From NCBI GenBank assembly GCA_905221605.1, contig CAJNDS010002728.1, forward strand, positions 234,275 through 298,274: a DNA stretch of 64,000 bases. Reading direction: 5' to 3'. The DNA is from Symbiodinium natans (Eukaryota; Sar; Dinophyceae; Suessiales; Symbiodiniaceae). This document shows, piece after piece, positions 21,827 to 31,250 of this stretch (positions are counted from its first letter, which is position 1; each line of letters starts with the position of its first letter). Made by a program: the position numbers and the translations under genes. The notes under the pieces are model-generated. The model was not told the origin of the DNA. It did not search any database and worked only from the letters and a program-made list of their open reading frames with translations.

Positions 21827-21908
21827 GGAAGGAAGGAGGCAGGGAAGGAAGGCAGGGAAGGAAGGCAGGGAAGGAAGGAAGGAAGGAAGGAAAGAATAAA
21901 GAAAGGAA
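21827..21908 (+). repeat. GGAA/GGCA-rich microsatellite
   Basis: Tandem GGAAGGCAGGGAAGGAA units. Confidence 0.85.
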
Positions 21909-22304
21909 GGTTTGGAGCATTAGGTGCCTGAGTGCTGTCTGGAAGTGCTCGGACGAGGTCCCAATTTTGTAGCAACTGTGGGAGAGCTGCCTGTTGGGTT
22001 CCCGAACATGTCAGCTTCTGATGATACTGGACTACCCTGATAATGAACCTATATATTTCTATATCGTTATCCCAGCTAATTCATTCACATACAGATATTA
22101 TATATATATACACACATGTCCCAAAAGGCACGAATCCTTACAGTGTTCGGGGGACCTCCAAACAAGCTCCCCTACTTTCCTAAACCCTAACCCCTAAAAA
22201 CCAGCAAATCGGGGTTCACTCTCCCAAGCAACCTCTGCAAACCCACTCAAGCCTGAGCTGACTCGACATACGAACCCCTCAGCCTCAAACCCCGGCACTT
22301 TCTC

Positions 22305-22316
22305 TGTGTCTCTGTC

Positions 22317-22348
<32 letters not shown>

Positions 22349-22390
22349 GCTCGCTCTGTCTCTCTGCCGCTCTCTCTCTCTCTCTCTCGC

Positions 22391-22427
<37 letters not shown>

Positions 22428-22430
22428 TAA
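22305..22430 (-). repeat. CT (GA) microsatellite
   Basis: About 125 bp of CT dinucleotides with CTCGCTCG and CTGTCTCT interruptions. Confidence 0.95.
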
Positions 22431-22810
22431 TCAAGTCTCCTAAGCCAATGCCCTGAACCTTACTTGGGCTCATAAGCCCATGTGCAGAATCGGGCAGCCT
22501 TATGTCAACCCTGAACCTCTTAAGCCCCCAAATCGCCCCACAACATAACCTAAACTCACTAAACTTCACTTAACCCCTACAACCCTCCGAAGCCCTAACC
22601 TCAGCCCTGAAGACTGCCCTTAACTTGCAAAACCCTTAACACCCCCAAACCCCCCCAAGCCCCCCAACACCCTTAAGCCCCCATTAAGCCCCCCTTAAGC
22701 CCCCAAAACCCAAGACCCTAGACCCCAGACCCAAAACCCAAAACCCTAAACCCGAAACCCTAAACCCTAAACCCTAAACCCGCAACATCCCTTAAGCCCC
22801 CCAAAAAGCC

Positions 22811-22873
22811 CCAGAGCCAAGGCTTCGGCACTCCAGCGGGGTGAGCTCCTGGCTGGTGTTGGCCCCACAGTAC
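22811..22873 (-). other. Exon-like island
   Basis: On the minus strand an acceptor (CGCCCTTGTTGAAGTCAG) precedes YCGANTSQELTPLECRSLGS. The donor side is unclear. Confidence 0.4.
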
Positions 22874-23224
22874 CTGACTTCAACAAGGGCGGCTTAGGGT
22901 TTTAGGGTTTAGGGATTTAGGATTTAGGGTTTAGGGTTTAGGGTTTAGGGTTTAGGGGTACTCCAGGAGCCCTAAACCTCAGGAGCGAGCCCAGAGTTTA
23001 TGGAGGCCCTAGAAAACCTACAAGCTCCTATGCCCCGCTTCCCTTTGGGGACCAAGATGAACCCCAAAATTGGGATCCTCTCTTGCCCGAAACTCTCATC
23101 CATACTAGGGGAAAATGGGCCACAAACCTTTTAGGGTTCATGTCGTCCTAAACCCTAAACCCTAAACCCTAACCCCAAACCCTAAACCCCAAACCCTAAA
23201 CCCTAAATCCCAGGTCTGTCTCAG

Positions 23225-23337
23225 GCCCGGGGCCAGGATCCGCCCGAGCGGGTGAAGCGGCAGTCTGCGCGACGCAGCCAGCAGCAGCTATGGGAGTCCT
23301 CGCCGCCAAGCCTCTCAAAAACGAGACCAGAGAGGAG
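23225..23337. other. Exon-like island
   Basis: Plus strand: acceptor GTCTGTCTCAG, then ARGQDPPERVKRQSARRSQQ and onward for about 37 open codons up to the TTTAGGG array. A minus frame (RLGGEDSHSCCWLRRADCRF) is also open. Confidence 0.4.
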
Positions 23338-23375
23338 TTTAGGGTTTAGGGTTTAGGGTTTAGGGTTTGGGGTTA

Positions 23376-23606
23376 TCGCCTCCCCCCTCCTCCCCCCCTC
23401 CCCCCCCTCCCCCCCTCCCCCCCCCCCCCTCCCCCCCCCCCCCCCTCCCCCCCCTCCCCCCTCCCCCCCTCCCCCCCTCCCCCCCTCCCCCCTCCCCCCT
23501 CCCCCCCCCCCCCCCCCTCCCCCCCTCCCCCCCCCCCCCTCCCCCCCTCCCCCCCTCCCCCCCTCCCCCCCTCCCCCCCCCCTCCCCCCTCCCCCCCCCC
23601 CCCCCC
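23376..23606 (+). repeat. Long C-rich pyrimidine tract, (C)nT units
   Basis: About 230 bp of C interrupted only by single T bases, one strand entirely purine. It gives spurious poly-Pro and poly-Gly frames. Confidence 0.95.
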
Positions 23607-24149
23607 GGATTTTTCCTTGTTGTTGGTACGGTTTAAGTGTTGGGCTTATATATTGGCTTTGAGAGGGTTTTAGGCTGAAGGGCTTCAAGTGCTGTGTTTT
23701 CCGGGCTGCTATTTTTGAGAGGTTTATGTGTTATAAAGGGCTGCCAGTTCAGGATTCCTCTGCTCCGTTTCGGCGCTCTGAGGGTTTAGGGTTTATACCG
23801 CTTAGGGTTTAGAGTTCAGGGTCTGGGGCTTATACTGTGTAGATCTCTGTAGGGTTGATGTTTCGGGTTTAGGGTTTAGGGAGGTACTTTCGTGGACTGG
23901 GATGAGAAAAGGACGCCGAACCTCTGTTGGGGAGGGCTCCGCTTGAGGGCTGCTTCCGGGTTTTAGGCATTTCGGCTTCGAGGGTGTCAGGGCTGTAGGC
24001 CCTACAGTAGGCCTTCATGGCTGTAGGATGCCTACAAGATTTTTACTAGGGCTTTCGGTTTGAGGGCATCAGGGTTTTCAGGGTTTTCGGGCTGATAAAC
24101 CGATGCTGCTAGCCTAAAAACTCATCCCATTCTCAAATGAAGCTCTATT

Positions 24150-24362
24150 TCAGTGAGCCACTGGCTTGGGTTTGGTCAGGCTCAGGCTTGTAGCGATGCA
24201 TGAGCCACTGGCTGCTGTCCGGCTGTCTCGTCTGTCTGGCACTACACCACGGAGGTCTTGCATGCGAACGGGCATGTTGGGTACCGCAAGCATCTTCAAG
24301 CATGCCATCGCTCTGTGGCCCACGACTCCGCAGTAGTCGCACTGACTCAAGCAGTACGCTAT
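24150..24362 (-). other. Zinc-knuckle (CCHC) fragment
   Basis: The minus frame reads AYCLSQCDYCGVVGHRAMAC and continues for about 50 codons to a stop at 24150. The spacing C-x2-C-x4-H-x4-C is exactly that of a retroviral-type zinc knuckle, found in retrotransposon gag proteins and in cellular RNA-binding proteins. The frame has no ATG start near the motif, so this is an exon or a remnant. No reverse transcriptase or integrase motif is seen nearby. Confidence 0.55.
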
Positions 24363-24825
24363 CTGACCATTCGCCTAAGGCGTCAGGGCGGTTCAGGGCC
24401 AAGTTGGGAGGGCATTCCGGTCGGGTCCCGAAGGCACTGAGGGGATGTTCGATGGTGATGTGCCAGCGAAGACAGCGGGGTAGCGCGCCGCTGGGGCTCT
24501 AGGGTTTTTAGGGCTTTAGAGCGGCAGGGATCTTCCCTGTGTCCACAGTTATCGACCCTGTTGAAGGCTCTGCCCTGTACCCTGCTCACTCGTCCCTGAA
24601 CCCCGAACCCCAAGCCCCAAACCACTACATACCCCACAAAACCGAAGCCCGAAAGGCACATGAACCCCCATGACCGCAAAGCCTTTCCAGACCCTAAAGC
24701 CACGGCTCAGGGTTTAGTGTAGGGCTTCGGGCTTATGAAGGGAGTTTGGGACCCCAAACCCAAAACCCAAAACCCTACACCCTAAGCCATAAACCCTCAA
24801 CCCTCAACCCTGAACCCTGAACCCC

Positions 24826-24914
24826 AAACCCTAAACCCTAAACCCTAAACCCTAAACCCTAAACCCTAAACCCTAAACCCTAAACCCTAAACCCTAAACC
24901 CTAAACCCTAAACC
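24826..24914 (-). repeat. CCCTAAA array
   Basis: About twelve tandem units. Confidence 0.95.
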
Positions 24915-25403
24915 GTAAACCGCACAGGTTTTCAGGGTGGGGGCGTAGGCCGGGATGGGCCGCAGCTCAAGACTCCCTTTCCTTCTCAAAGACCGACCCA
25001 TTGCATCCGGGTTTAGGGCTTATAGGTTTGGGTTTTTCAGGGCTTACGTTTTTAGGGCTTAGGGCTTAGGGCTTAGGGCTGAGGGCTTTGGGTTTAGGGC
25101 TTACTGTAGGGTTTGGGTTTAGGGCTTTGGGGGCTTCGAAGGCTTGGGGTTTTAAGGTTTTGGGGGTTTGGGGATAAGGTTTGGGTGCACTCTAGAGGGC
25201 CCCAAGTTTGCAAAGAATACCTACATTGGTTTAGGGTTTAGGGTTTAGGGTTTAGGGTTTAGGGTTTAGGGGCTCTGTAAAGTCTGTGCGTAACACCTGC
25301 TTTGGCCCATTTGGAGCCGCGGAGTTGACAGGGTTCGGGTCCGGGGCTTAGGGCAGAGCTTCCCTAAGAAGCGTAGTTCATGGTCCCTCGATATGGGGCC
25401 CGT

Positions 25404-25640
25404 ACCCTAAACCCTAAACCCTAAACCCTAAACCCTAAACCCTAAACCCTAAACCCTAAACCCTAAACCCTAAACCCTAAACCCTAAACCCTAAACCCAA
25501 AACCCTAAACCCTAAACCCTAACCCCTAAACCTAAACCCTAAACCCTAAACCCTAAACCCTAAACCCTAAACCCTAAACCCTAAACCCTAAACCCTAAAC
25601 CCTAAACCCTAAACCCCAACCCCAAACCATAACCCTAAAC
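25404..25640 (-). repeat. Longest CCCTAAA array of the window
   Basis: More than thirty nearly perfect units with a few CCCAAAA, CCTAAA and CCCCAAC variants. Confidence 0.95.
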
Positions 25641-26175
25641 CTAGCTTGCCCGGCCTCCTATCAGCGCTGTTCGGGCTTGAGCCTCGCGGATTTGGGATAG
25701 CCCTGACACTCCAACATCCCTTGGTTAGGGTTTGGTTTAGGGTTTAGGGTTTAGGGTATAGGGTATAGGGTTTAGGGTTTAGGGTTTAGGGTTTATAGGG
25801 TTTATAGGGTTTAGGGTTTAGGGTTTAGGGCTTCGGGTTAAGGATTTAGGGTTCAGGGTTTAGGGGTTTAGCTTCCCAAAATTCTCAGAAGGGACCAAAA
25901 GATGATCTAAGGAATATTTCCCTTAAGGGGTGCTGGAGTTTTTGCTTCGAAGAACGCTGCTCCCTAAAAAAATAACCCTAAACACTAAACCCTAAATCCT
26001 AAACCCTAAACCCTTGGGGTCTAGGATCTCCCCGCTACGATAGGGCCTCCAAAGGAGACGTTGGGCACTTTTTGGGGCTTGTGGTTTAGGGTCGAGGGCG
26101 GGTTTTAGTTTTTAGGGTATAGGGTTTAGGGTTCAGGAGGTCTCTTCCCTAGACCCCTAATGCCTTAACCTCAAG

Positions 26176-26232
26176 CCGGTGCAGCCGAAGTGGCGACTGG
26201 CCGGGGAGAACCTCTGGAAGTTGGCCTGCGAG
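26176..26232. other. Exon-like island
   Basis: Plus strand: exactly 19 codons (PVQPKWRLAGENLWKLACE) between an AACCTCAAG acceptor and a GAG|GATTTT boundary; GA donors are known in dinoflagellates. Minus strand: acceptor AAAATCCTCGCAG, then ANFQRFSPASRHFGCT, then a GC donor. Confidence 0.4.
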
Positions 26233-26689
26233 GATTTTGGGGCTTAGGGCCTGTGGTTTAGGGCTTAGGGAGTGGGGATTTTGGTTTGGTTTGGGGTGTA
26301 AGGGTTGGCGTTTGGGAGAGGGTTTAGGGTCTGCGGGTATGTGGTAAGCATTGCTCTACTGGATTGTACTTGGGGGGCCGCACGATATGCAGATTCGGGC
26401 TCGCCTCAAGTACATGGTATCTAGGGTTTAGGTTTAGATACCTTAATATCATGGGACTAGTCATTGTAAAGAGGTGCCCACCCCCCCCCCCCCCCCCCAA
26501 AAAAAAAAAAAAAAAGACTCCAATACAAAGAAAACCGCCCGACATGGGTTTGAGGGGCTTCGCCCCTAAAGCCTGAAACCGCCAAACCACGAACCTTAAC
26601 CCGTATGAGCCCTAAACCCGAAACCCGAAACCCTAAACCCTAAACCCTAAACCCTGAACCCTAAACCCTGAAACCTAAACCCTAAGCAC

Positions 26690-26752
26690 CGTGTGCTCCT
26701 GTGCATCGGATTCCGAGTCAAAGCCGCCGGGGGACAACGGTGATGGAGCCAC
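26690..26752. other. Exon-like island
   Basis: Minus strand: 21 codons (VAPSPLSPGGFDSESDAQEH...) between CTTCGAACCTAAG and donor ACACG|GTGCTT. Plus strand: HRVLLCIGFRVKAAGGQR with donor CAACG|GTGATG. Confidence 0.45.
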
Positions 26753-27436
26753 CTTAGGTTCGAAGGTCTTCCAGTGTAGAAGGGCGGGCGAGGGTCTGGG
26801 GTCTAGGGTCTAGGGTCTAGGGGGTTTGGGGTAGAGGGCATAGGCTTTAGGGTTTAGGGTTAGGAATTTAGGGCTGAGTTGTTTGTATTTAGTATCTTCT
26901 GGAGGGCGCTGGGGGGTGGTTCCGTGTAGTGCCTGTAAGGCCACCAGTACAGGCCCGCTTCATAATAGATGTCCTGTACAAGGCACCCTGTCCAGTGGAG
27001 GCCTATATGTCGAAGCTTCATGAAAGGTGAGAGACTATGGGTTGCAATACTCTGGATTGTGGATTCATAGGGATTAGAGGACTTGGAGAACTTAGAGACT
27101 TAGAGGGTTTACATTGTGTTCTGCAAAATCATGGTCCCTTACTTTTAGGTACACTGAGTATAAGAAAGGCTCTCATGGGGACCTCTAAAGGACTTCTGGG
27201 ACACCCGCCCCTGACCCCCCAAATCTCAAAGCCACATACAGACCCCCAACTCTAAACCACCAGGCCCTCAATCCCTAAGCCCTGAAGCCTCAAACCCCTT
27301 GAGCCCTGAACCCTGAACCCTCAAAAACCCTAAACCCCTAAACCCTAAAAAACCCTAAGCCCCTAAACCCTAAACCCTAAACCCTAAACCCTAAACCCTA
27401 AACCCTAAACCCCTGAAACCCCTGAAACCCCTAAAC

Positions 27437-27521
27437 CCTGAGCATCCTCCGTGGCGAGGAGCTGGGTGTTGCGCCGTAGGGAAGTTGGGAACAAATGGCG
27501 ACACCTCTCCACTCGCCGGCT
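27437..27521 (-). other. Exon-like island
   Basis: Minus strand: acceptor GCTCCTATAGACTTCAG, open frame containing VERCRHLFPTSLRRNTQLLA, and donor CTCAGG|GTTTAG taken from the telomere-like repeat itself. Confidence 0.45.
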
Positions 27522-27673
27522 CTGAAGTCTATAGGAGCGTTCAGGCTTGCAGGGTTTAGGGGTTTTAGGGGTTGGAGTTTAGGGTTTAGGGTTTAGGGTT
27601 TAGGGTTTAGGGTTTAGGGTTTAGAGGGTCTTTGAGACGCATAAACCAGGCGGAAGGCTCTTGGGCGAAGACT

Positions 27674-27795
27674 ACTTGGAGGTTCATGGTTACCTAGAAC
27701 CCCAATACTGAGTCATGGGTACTTAGAACCCCAACTATACAGTCTACTTATAACCTACTTAGTGAACTTGGGCGGGCTTCTAAGTAGCGTTAGAA
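27674..27795. mobile_element. Family B foldback, diverged
   Basis: ACTTGGAGGTTCATGGTTAC and TACTTAGAACCCCAACTATA match the family B arm. The far arm is poorly preserved. Confidence 0.45.
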
Positions 27796-28544
27796 TAAGT
27801 ATACTGGGTTCGTGTTCAGAAACTACCTAAGCTATCACAATAAGAGCAGTTCTGTTCTTCACTACGTATAACCCAGTTGTGGTACTGTAGCTTAGTTTAC
27901 ATTCCTTGAAACAAGAGCCCAGCATAGTGGGTGTCTAAAAGATTTCTGGGCTACTTCAAACATCTTCACATATTCATATATGGCTCTGAATACATCTGTA
28001 TATATACACACACATATATATATATAATATGTAAGTGTGTGTGTATATATGTACATACAAATATGAGACGTAGAAAGTTGCGCTATTTCGAGCCCAGGGG
28101 GTCAGCTTTCTGGCATCCTCACCTCCACGTCGGCATCTGTTCCGGGATCGTCCGCGTACGGCCTCGCGGGCGGATAGCTTTGAGCAGGAGGGCCCTGAGC
28201 CCTTAAAACACTAAGCAGTACTTAGAAGCCCTAAACCCTAAACCCTAAAACCTAAACCCTGAACCCTGAACCCTAAACCCTGAACCCTAAACCCTACACC
28301 CTAAACAGTTCAAAGTTCAGGGATCCTACTTCTAAAACCCTCTGGAGCCCAAAAACAAGACAGATCGGAGTTGGTTCCGTTCTTAAGGGTTCATATTGTT
28401 AAGGGTTTAGGGTATAGGATTTAGGGTTAGGGTTTAGGGTTAGGGTTGATGCCCCGTTGCGCCCCCTTTTCCCCTGACACGCCCCCGAAACCCGCCTTAG
28501 AACCCCTGTTCAGGGCTTACGGCTCGGGCTTTGGGGTTTTGGGT

Positions 28545-28593
28545 GTAGGGCGTCTGCCGCTCGAACGCGTCCTGTGCCCATGGATGCCACCAG
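28545..28593 (-). other. Exon-like island
   Basis: Minus strand reads WWHPWAQDAFERQTPYT after a CAACTTAG acceptor. The donor is not evident. Confidence 0.35.
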
Positions 28594-28895
28594 CTAAGTT
28601 GAGTCACTGAAAGCTTTGGCTGGGGGGTTTAGGGTTTAGGGTTTAGGGATGCCTGAATGTTCGGATGTGTGTAGGCCTTGGGGCACTTGCTTAGATGACT
28701 GATGAACTCCGACTTTGGGCAGAAGCCAGAAGTCCTAGCTAGCACTCGTTTGAAGTATCAACACCCCAGGCCCTAAACCACAAACCCTAAACCCTAAACC
28801 CCCTAAACAAATCCCATGCGCACCTGGGAGCAATCAAGACGTGAAGCCCTGAAGCCCCTAAACCCTAAACCCTAAACCCCAAACCCTAAACCCCC

Positions 28896-28984
28896 CCCAC
28901 GCCACGGCCTGCTCGCATCATCGTGAGCGGGAGGCGGCGGAAGGAACATGCGGCCGCGTTCCGGCACCTCCTCCGCTATCTTGG
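28896..28984 (+). other. Exon-like island
   Basis: Plus strand reads RPARIIVSGRRRKEHAAAFR and onward to CTTGGG|GTGGGT. No AG acceptor is visible in the C-rich left flank. Confidence 0.4.
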
Positions 28985-29431
28985 GGTGGGTGGGGGGAGA
29001 GGGGGTTGGGTGTTTAAGGTTTAGGGTTTAGGGTTTAGGGTTTAGGGTTTAGGGTTTAGGGTTTAGGGGGGGAGGATATAGGAGTCAAAGGGACGGCCTG
29101 GGAGGCTTCGGAGATACTGTGTTGAAGCCAAGGTTGGGAGGAATTCAGAACGAAGAACGTCACGAAAGACAAGGGAACCACAGCATTTCTCATAAACATA
29201 TTTCTATAAATATAAATAAATAAATATCTATATATTTGTAATATTTATATTTATATACAGGTATTGTTCCTTAACAGCAACCCAACAACAAGGCCCCCGA
29301 CAGGACACAGCTCAAGCACCGCCTCCTCCTCCTCGAAAGCGCTGACGGATTGCGAGCTTGCGATGCTGAAGGAAATCTGCGAAGCTCCTGCTTAACAAGC
29401 TAAAGAGCATAAACTACTCTTCATTTAATAT

Positions 29432-29521
29432 TTAAGAACCCCCCTAAAAAGAAATCATTCTTCCCCATAAGGGTAAGAAGGGGGGTTATTATCTTTCAAC
29501 TTGTTGGGGGGTTCTTATGGA
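29432..29521. mobile_element. Family D foldback, short
   Basis: TTTAAGAACCCCCC at the left pairs with GGGGGGTTCTTATGG at the right. An inner CCCATAAGGGTAAGAAGGGG forms a second small hairpin. Confidence 0.6.
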
Positions 29522-29747
29522 AATAATGGCAAGCGCCTAGAGAGAAGTCCCCGAACCCTGTAACTCTGGAGACTCCCATACCCCTTCATGAAGGAGAATT
29601 CATAACTCTCACAACCTCTAAACCCTAAACCCTAAACCCCAAACCCTAAACCCCAAACCCTAAACCCTCACCCCAAACCCCAAACCCTAAAACCCCAAAC
29701 CCTAACCCCTAAACCCTAAATCCATCCATCCACAAAAATCTCCGAAG

Positions 29748-29806
29748 CCTCGGGGCCCAAAAGCCCGGCCTTCGGGAAGCTGCGGCAAACGGGCGGGAAG
29801 CGAACG
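29748..29806 (+). other. Exon-like island
   Basis: Plus frame SGPKSPAFGKLRQTGGKR between TCTCCGAAG and donor CGAACG|GTGGGG. Confidence 0.35.
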
Positions 29807-30462
29807 GTGGGGCTCCTCAGAAGGTGTCGAGCTTCTCATGTTCATGGAAGATGTTTCACAACGCTGTGTTTATACATGTATATACACATACATGTATATA
29901 TAGTTTTTTATTTAACATACTTACTGAAAGTTAAGGGTTGAGTGTTCAAGGTTTATGAGCCCCGAAATAGACATACAAACATGTATGCATATACACATAG
30001 ATAAAGGTTCACAAGTATGTACATACATGCATGCGTATCTGTGCACTCCGCCCCACTTCTCTTGCCTGACCAGGCCCCTAAAGTGGCGTATAGGGTTTAG
30101 GAATTAGGGCTCAGTGCTTAGGTTTCAGAATCTCGACCTGCTTATCATGCCACGCACACAGGAAGCTTTGTCTTGCGGAGGAAAGCTGCTGGCGCATGCT
30201 TTCAGAAGCCACATGAAAAACCCCCACTCTGCATAATCAAGGCTGACAACCCGAAACCTCGGCGCGGACGTCCCTGGCGAGCCGCGGTTCAGGCTTCGCG
30301 CTTGGGAGGCGTTCGATTTTGGGGCGCATCACCTTCGGCGCTTTGGCAAGAAAGGGCCACGTGTATGCGCAAAAGCGCGGGCACACACACACACACATCC
30401 TCGCGCTCTCGATCTCACAAATCGCCATAACACATAAACCTTGTGAACTCCAGTTACGTGCA

Positions 30463-30561
30463 TAGAGAGAAAGGAGAGAAAGAGCGAGGAGACAGAGAGC
30501 GAGAGAGGAGACAGAGAGAGAGAGAGAGAGAGAGCGAGAGAGCGAGAGAGAGAGAGAGGGA
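30463..30561 (+). repeat. GA microsatellite
   Basis: About 100 bp of GA-rich repeats with GAGCGAGAG interruptions. Confidence 0.9.
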
Positions 30562-30845
30562 TCGGTCCTACATGGCGTTAAAACGGGTCGGTGAAGTGTA
30601 CCTTTAAACACTATACGGTCAAGGGTCTTACACGGCTTTTGAGTTGGCTCCTCCGGCAGCTGGCCCATGCGTCTCTCAAAGCTTTTGGGCTATAGGTTCA
30701 CAGGGTTTAGGGACTGCAGGGGTTTAGGGTTTGTAAGGGTTTAGGTAGGGTCGATATAGGGTTCTAGTTCAGGGGTTTAGGGTGTGGGTTCTGGGGTTCG
30801 GGGGTTCAGGGGTTTCAAAGGTTCAGGGGTTCTGGATTTCACATG

Positions 30846-30918
30846 TGGACCCTCCGCACTTTTGTGCCGAGGGTCATGAACGCAAGCTTCCGAGCTGGCA
30901 TCACTCACGACCTCCTTG
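30846..30918 (-). other. Exon-like island, possible 3' exon of the tandem-array gene
   Basis: Minus strand: a T-rich acceptor (TGTGTTGTTTTGTGTTGCCAAG) precedes EVVSDASSEACVHDPRHKSA and a donor GGAGG|GTCCAC. It lies downstream of the array at 31.3-36.0 kb and across the family D element from the island at 31079-31250. A plus frame is also open. Confidence 0.4.
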
Positions 30919-30947
30919 GCAACACAAAACAACACATAACACATTCT

Positions 30948-31075
30948 TTCTTAGAAGGGAATATGGGCATGGTTATACAAACTGTTCTTCCTTAACAGGG
31001 TACCATGGGGATCATTGTATCTCGTTTTGCCCTCTCTTTGTGGCGGGGGGGGGGGGGGTCTTAAGGAAATAGTAG
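30948..31075. mobile_element. Family D foldback lying between two exon-like islands
   Basis: The right end (GGGGGGTCTTAAGGAAATAG and TAG) is the complement of the family D terminus CTACTATTT-CTTAAGAACC. The left end TTTCTTAGAAGGG is diverged. The element fills most of the gap between the islands at 30846-30918 and 31079-31250, so it would be intronic. Confidence 0.6.
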
Positions 31076-31078
31076 TCA

Positions 31079-31250
31079 GCTCCCATTCTCCAAAGCACAG
31101 AAATAAGAGCTGCAACTGCAACTTCGCACGCAGACGACGGAACACCCAAATCCCCCAGCATGCCGCTGGCGGTGCTACTCTTGAGCGCCTGGCCCTGGCA
31201 AAGCCTCGACTGCTTTGAACTTGAGTTCCCCCTCAACTTGTCTCGGATGG
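31079..31250. other. Exon-like island
   Basis: Minus frame reads from RPIRDKLRGNSSSKQSRLCQ through SACEVAVAALISVLWRMGA and stops being codon-like at the family D terminus. The plus frame is equally open (SMPLAVLLLSAWPWQSLDCF). Minus is preferred because the neighbouring tandem array shows coding constraint on that strand. Confidence 0.4.

Larger units (their letters stand above)
20035..24149. other. Repeat mosaic without a recognised gene
   Basis: Contains diffuse CCCTAAA derivatives (20560-20760), a GGAA tract (21827-21908), a CT microsatellite, a pyrimidine tract of nearly pure C and several exon-like islands. 21241-21636 and 23640-24100 are degenerate repeat-like and unique sequence in which no gene is supported. 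Confidence 0.55.
24363..30845. other. Repeat mosaic without a recognised complete gene
   Basis: Holds the longest telomere-like arrays of the window, many exon-like islands, an AT/CA microsatellite near 28000-28060 and AT-rich sequence at 29190-29260 and 29870-30040. The plus frame 30173-30430 (FQKPHEKPPLCIIKADNPKP...) is codon-like but unrecognised. Confidence 0.55.

Noticed and set aside
22285-22569. An open frame rich in RERE
   Set aside because: Translation of a CT microsatellite.
23353-23688. Poly-Pro and poly-Gly open frames
   Set aside because: Produced by the pyrimidine tract, with no codon-like composition.
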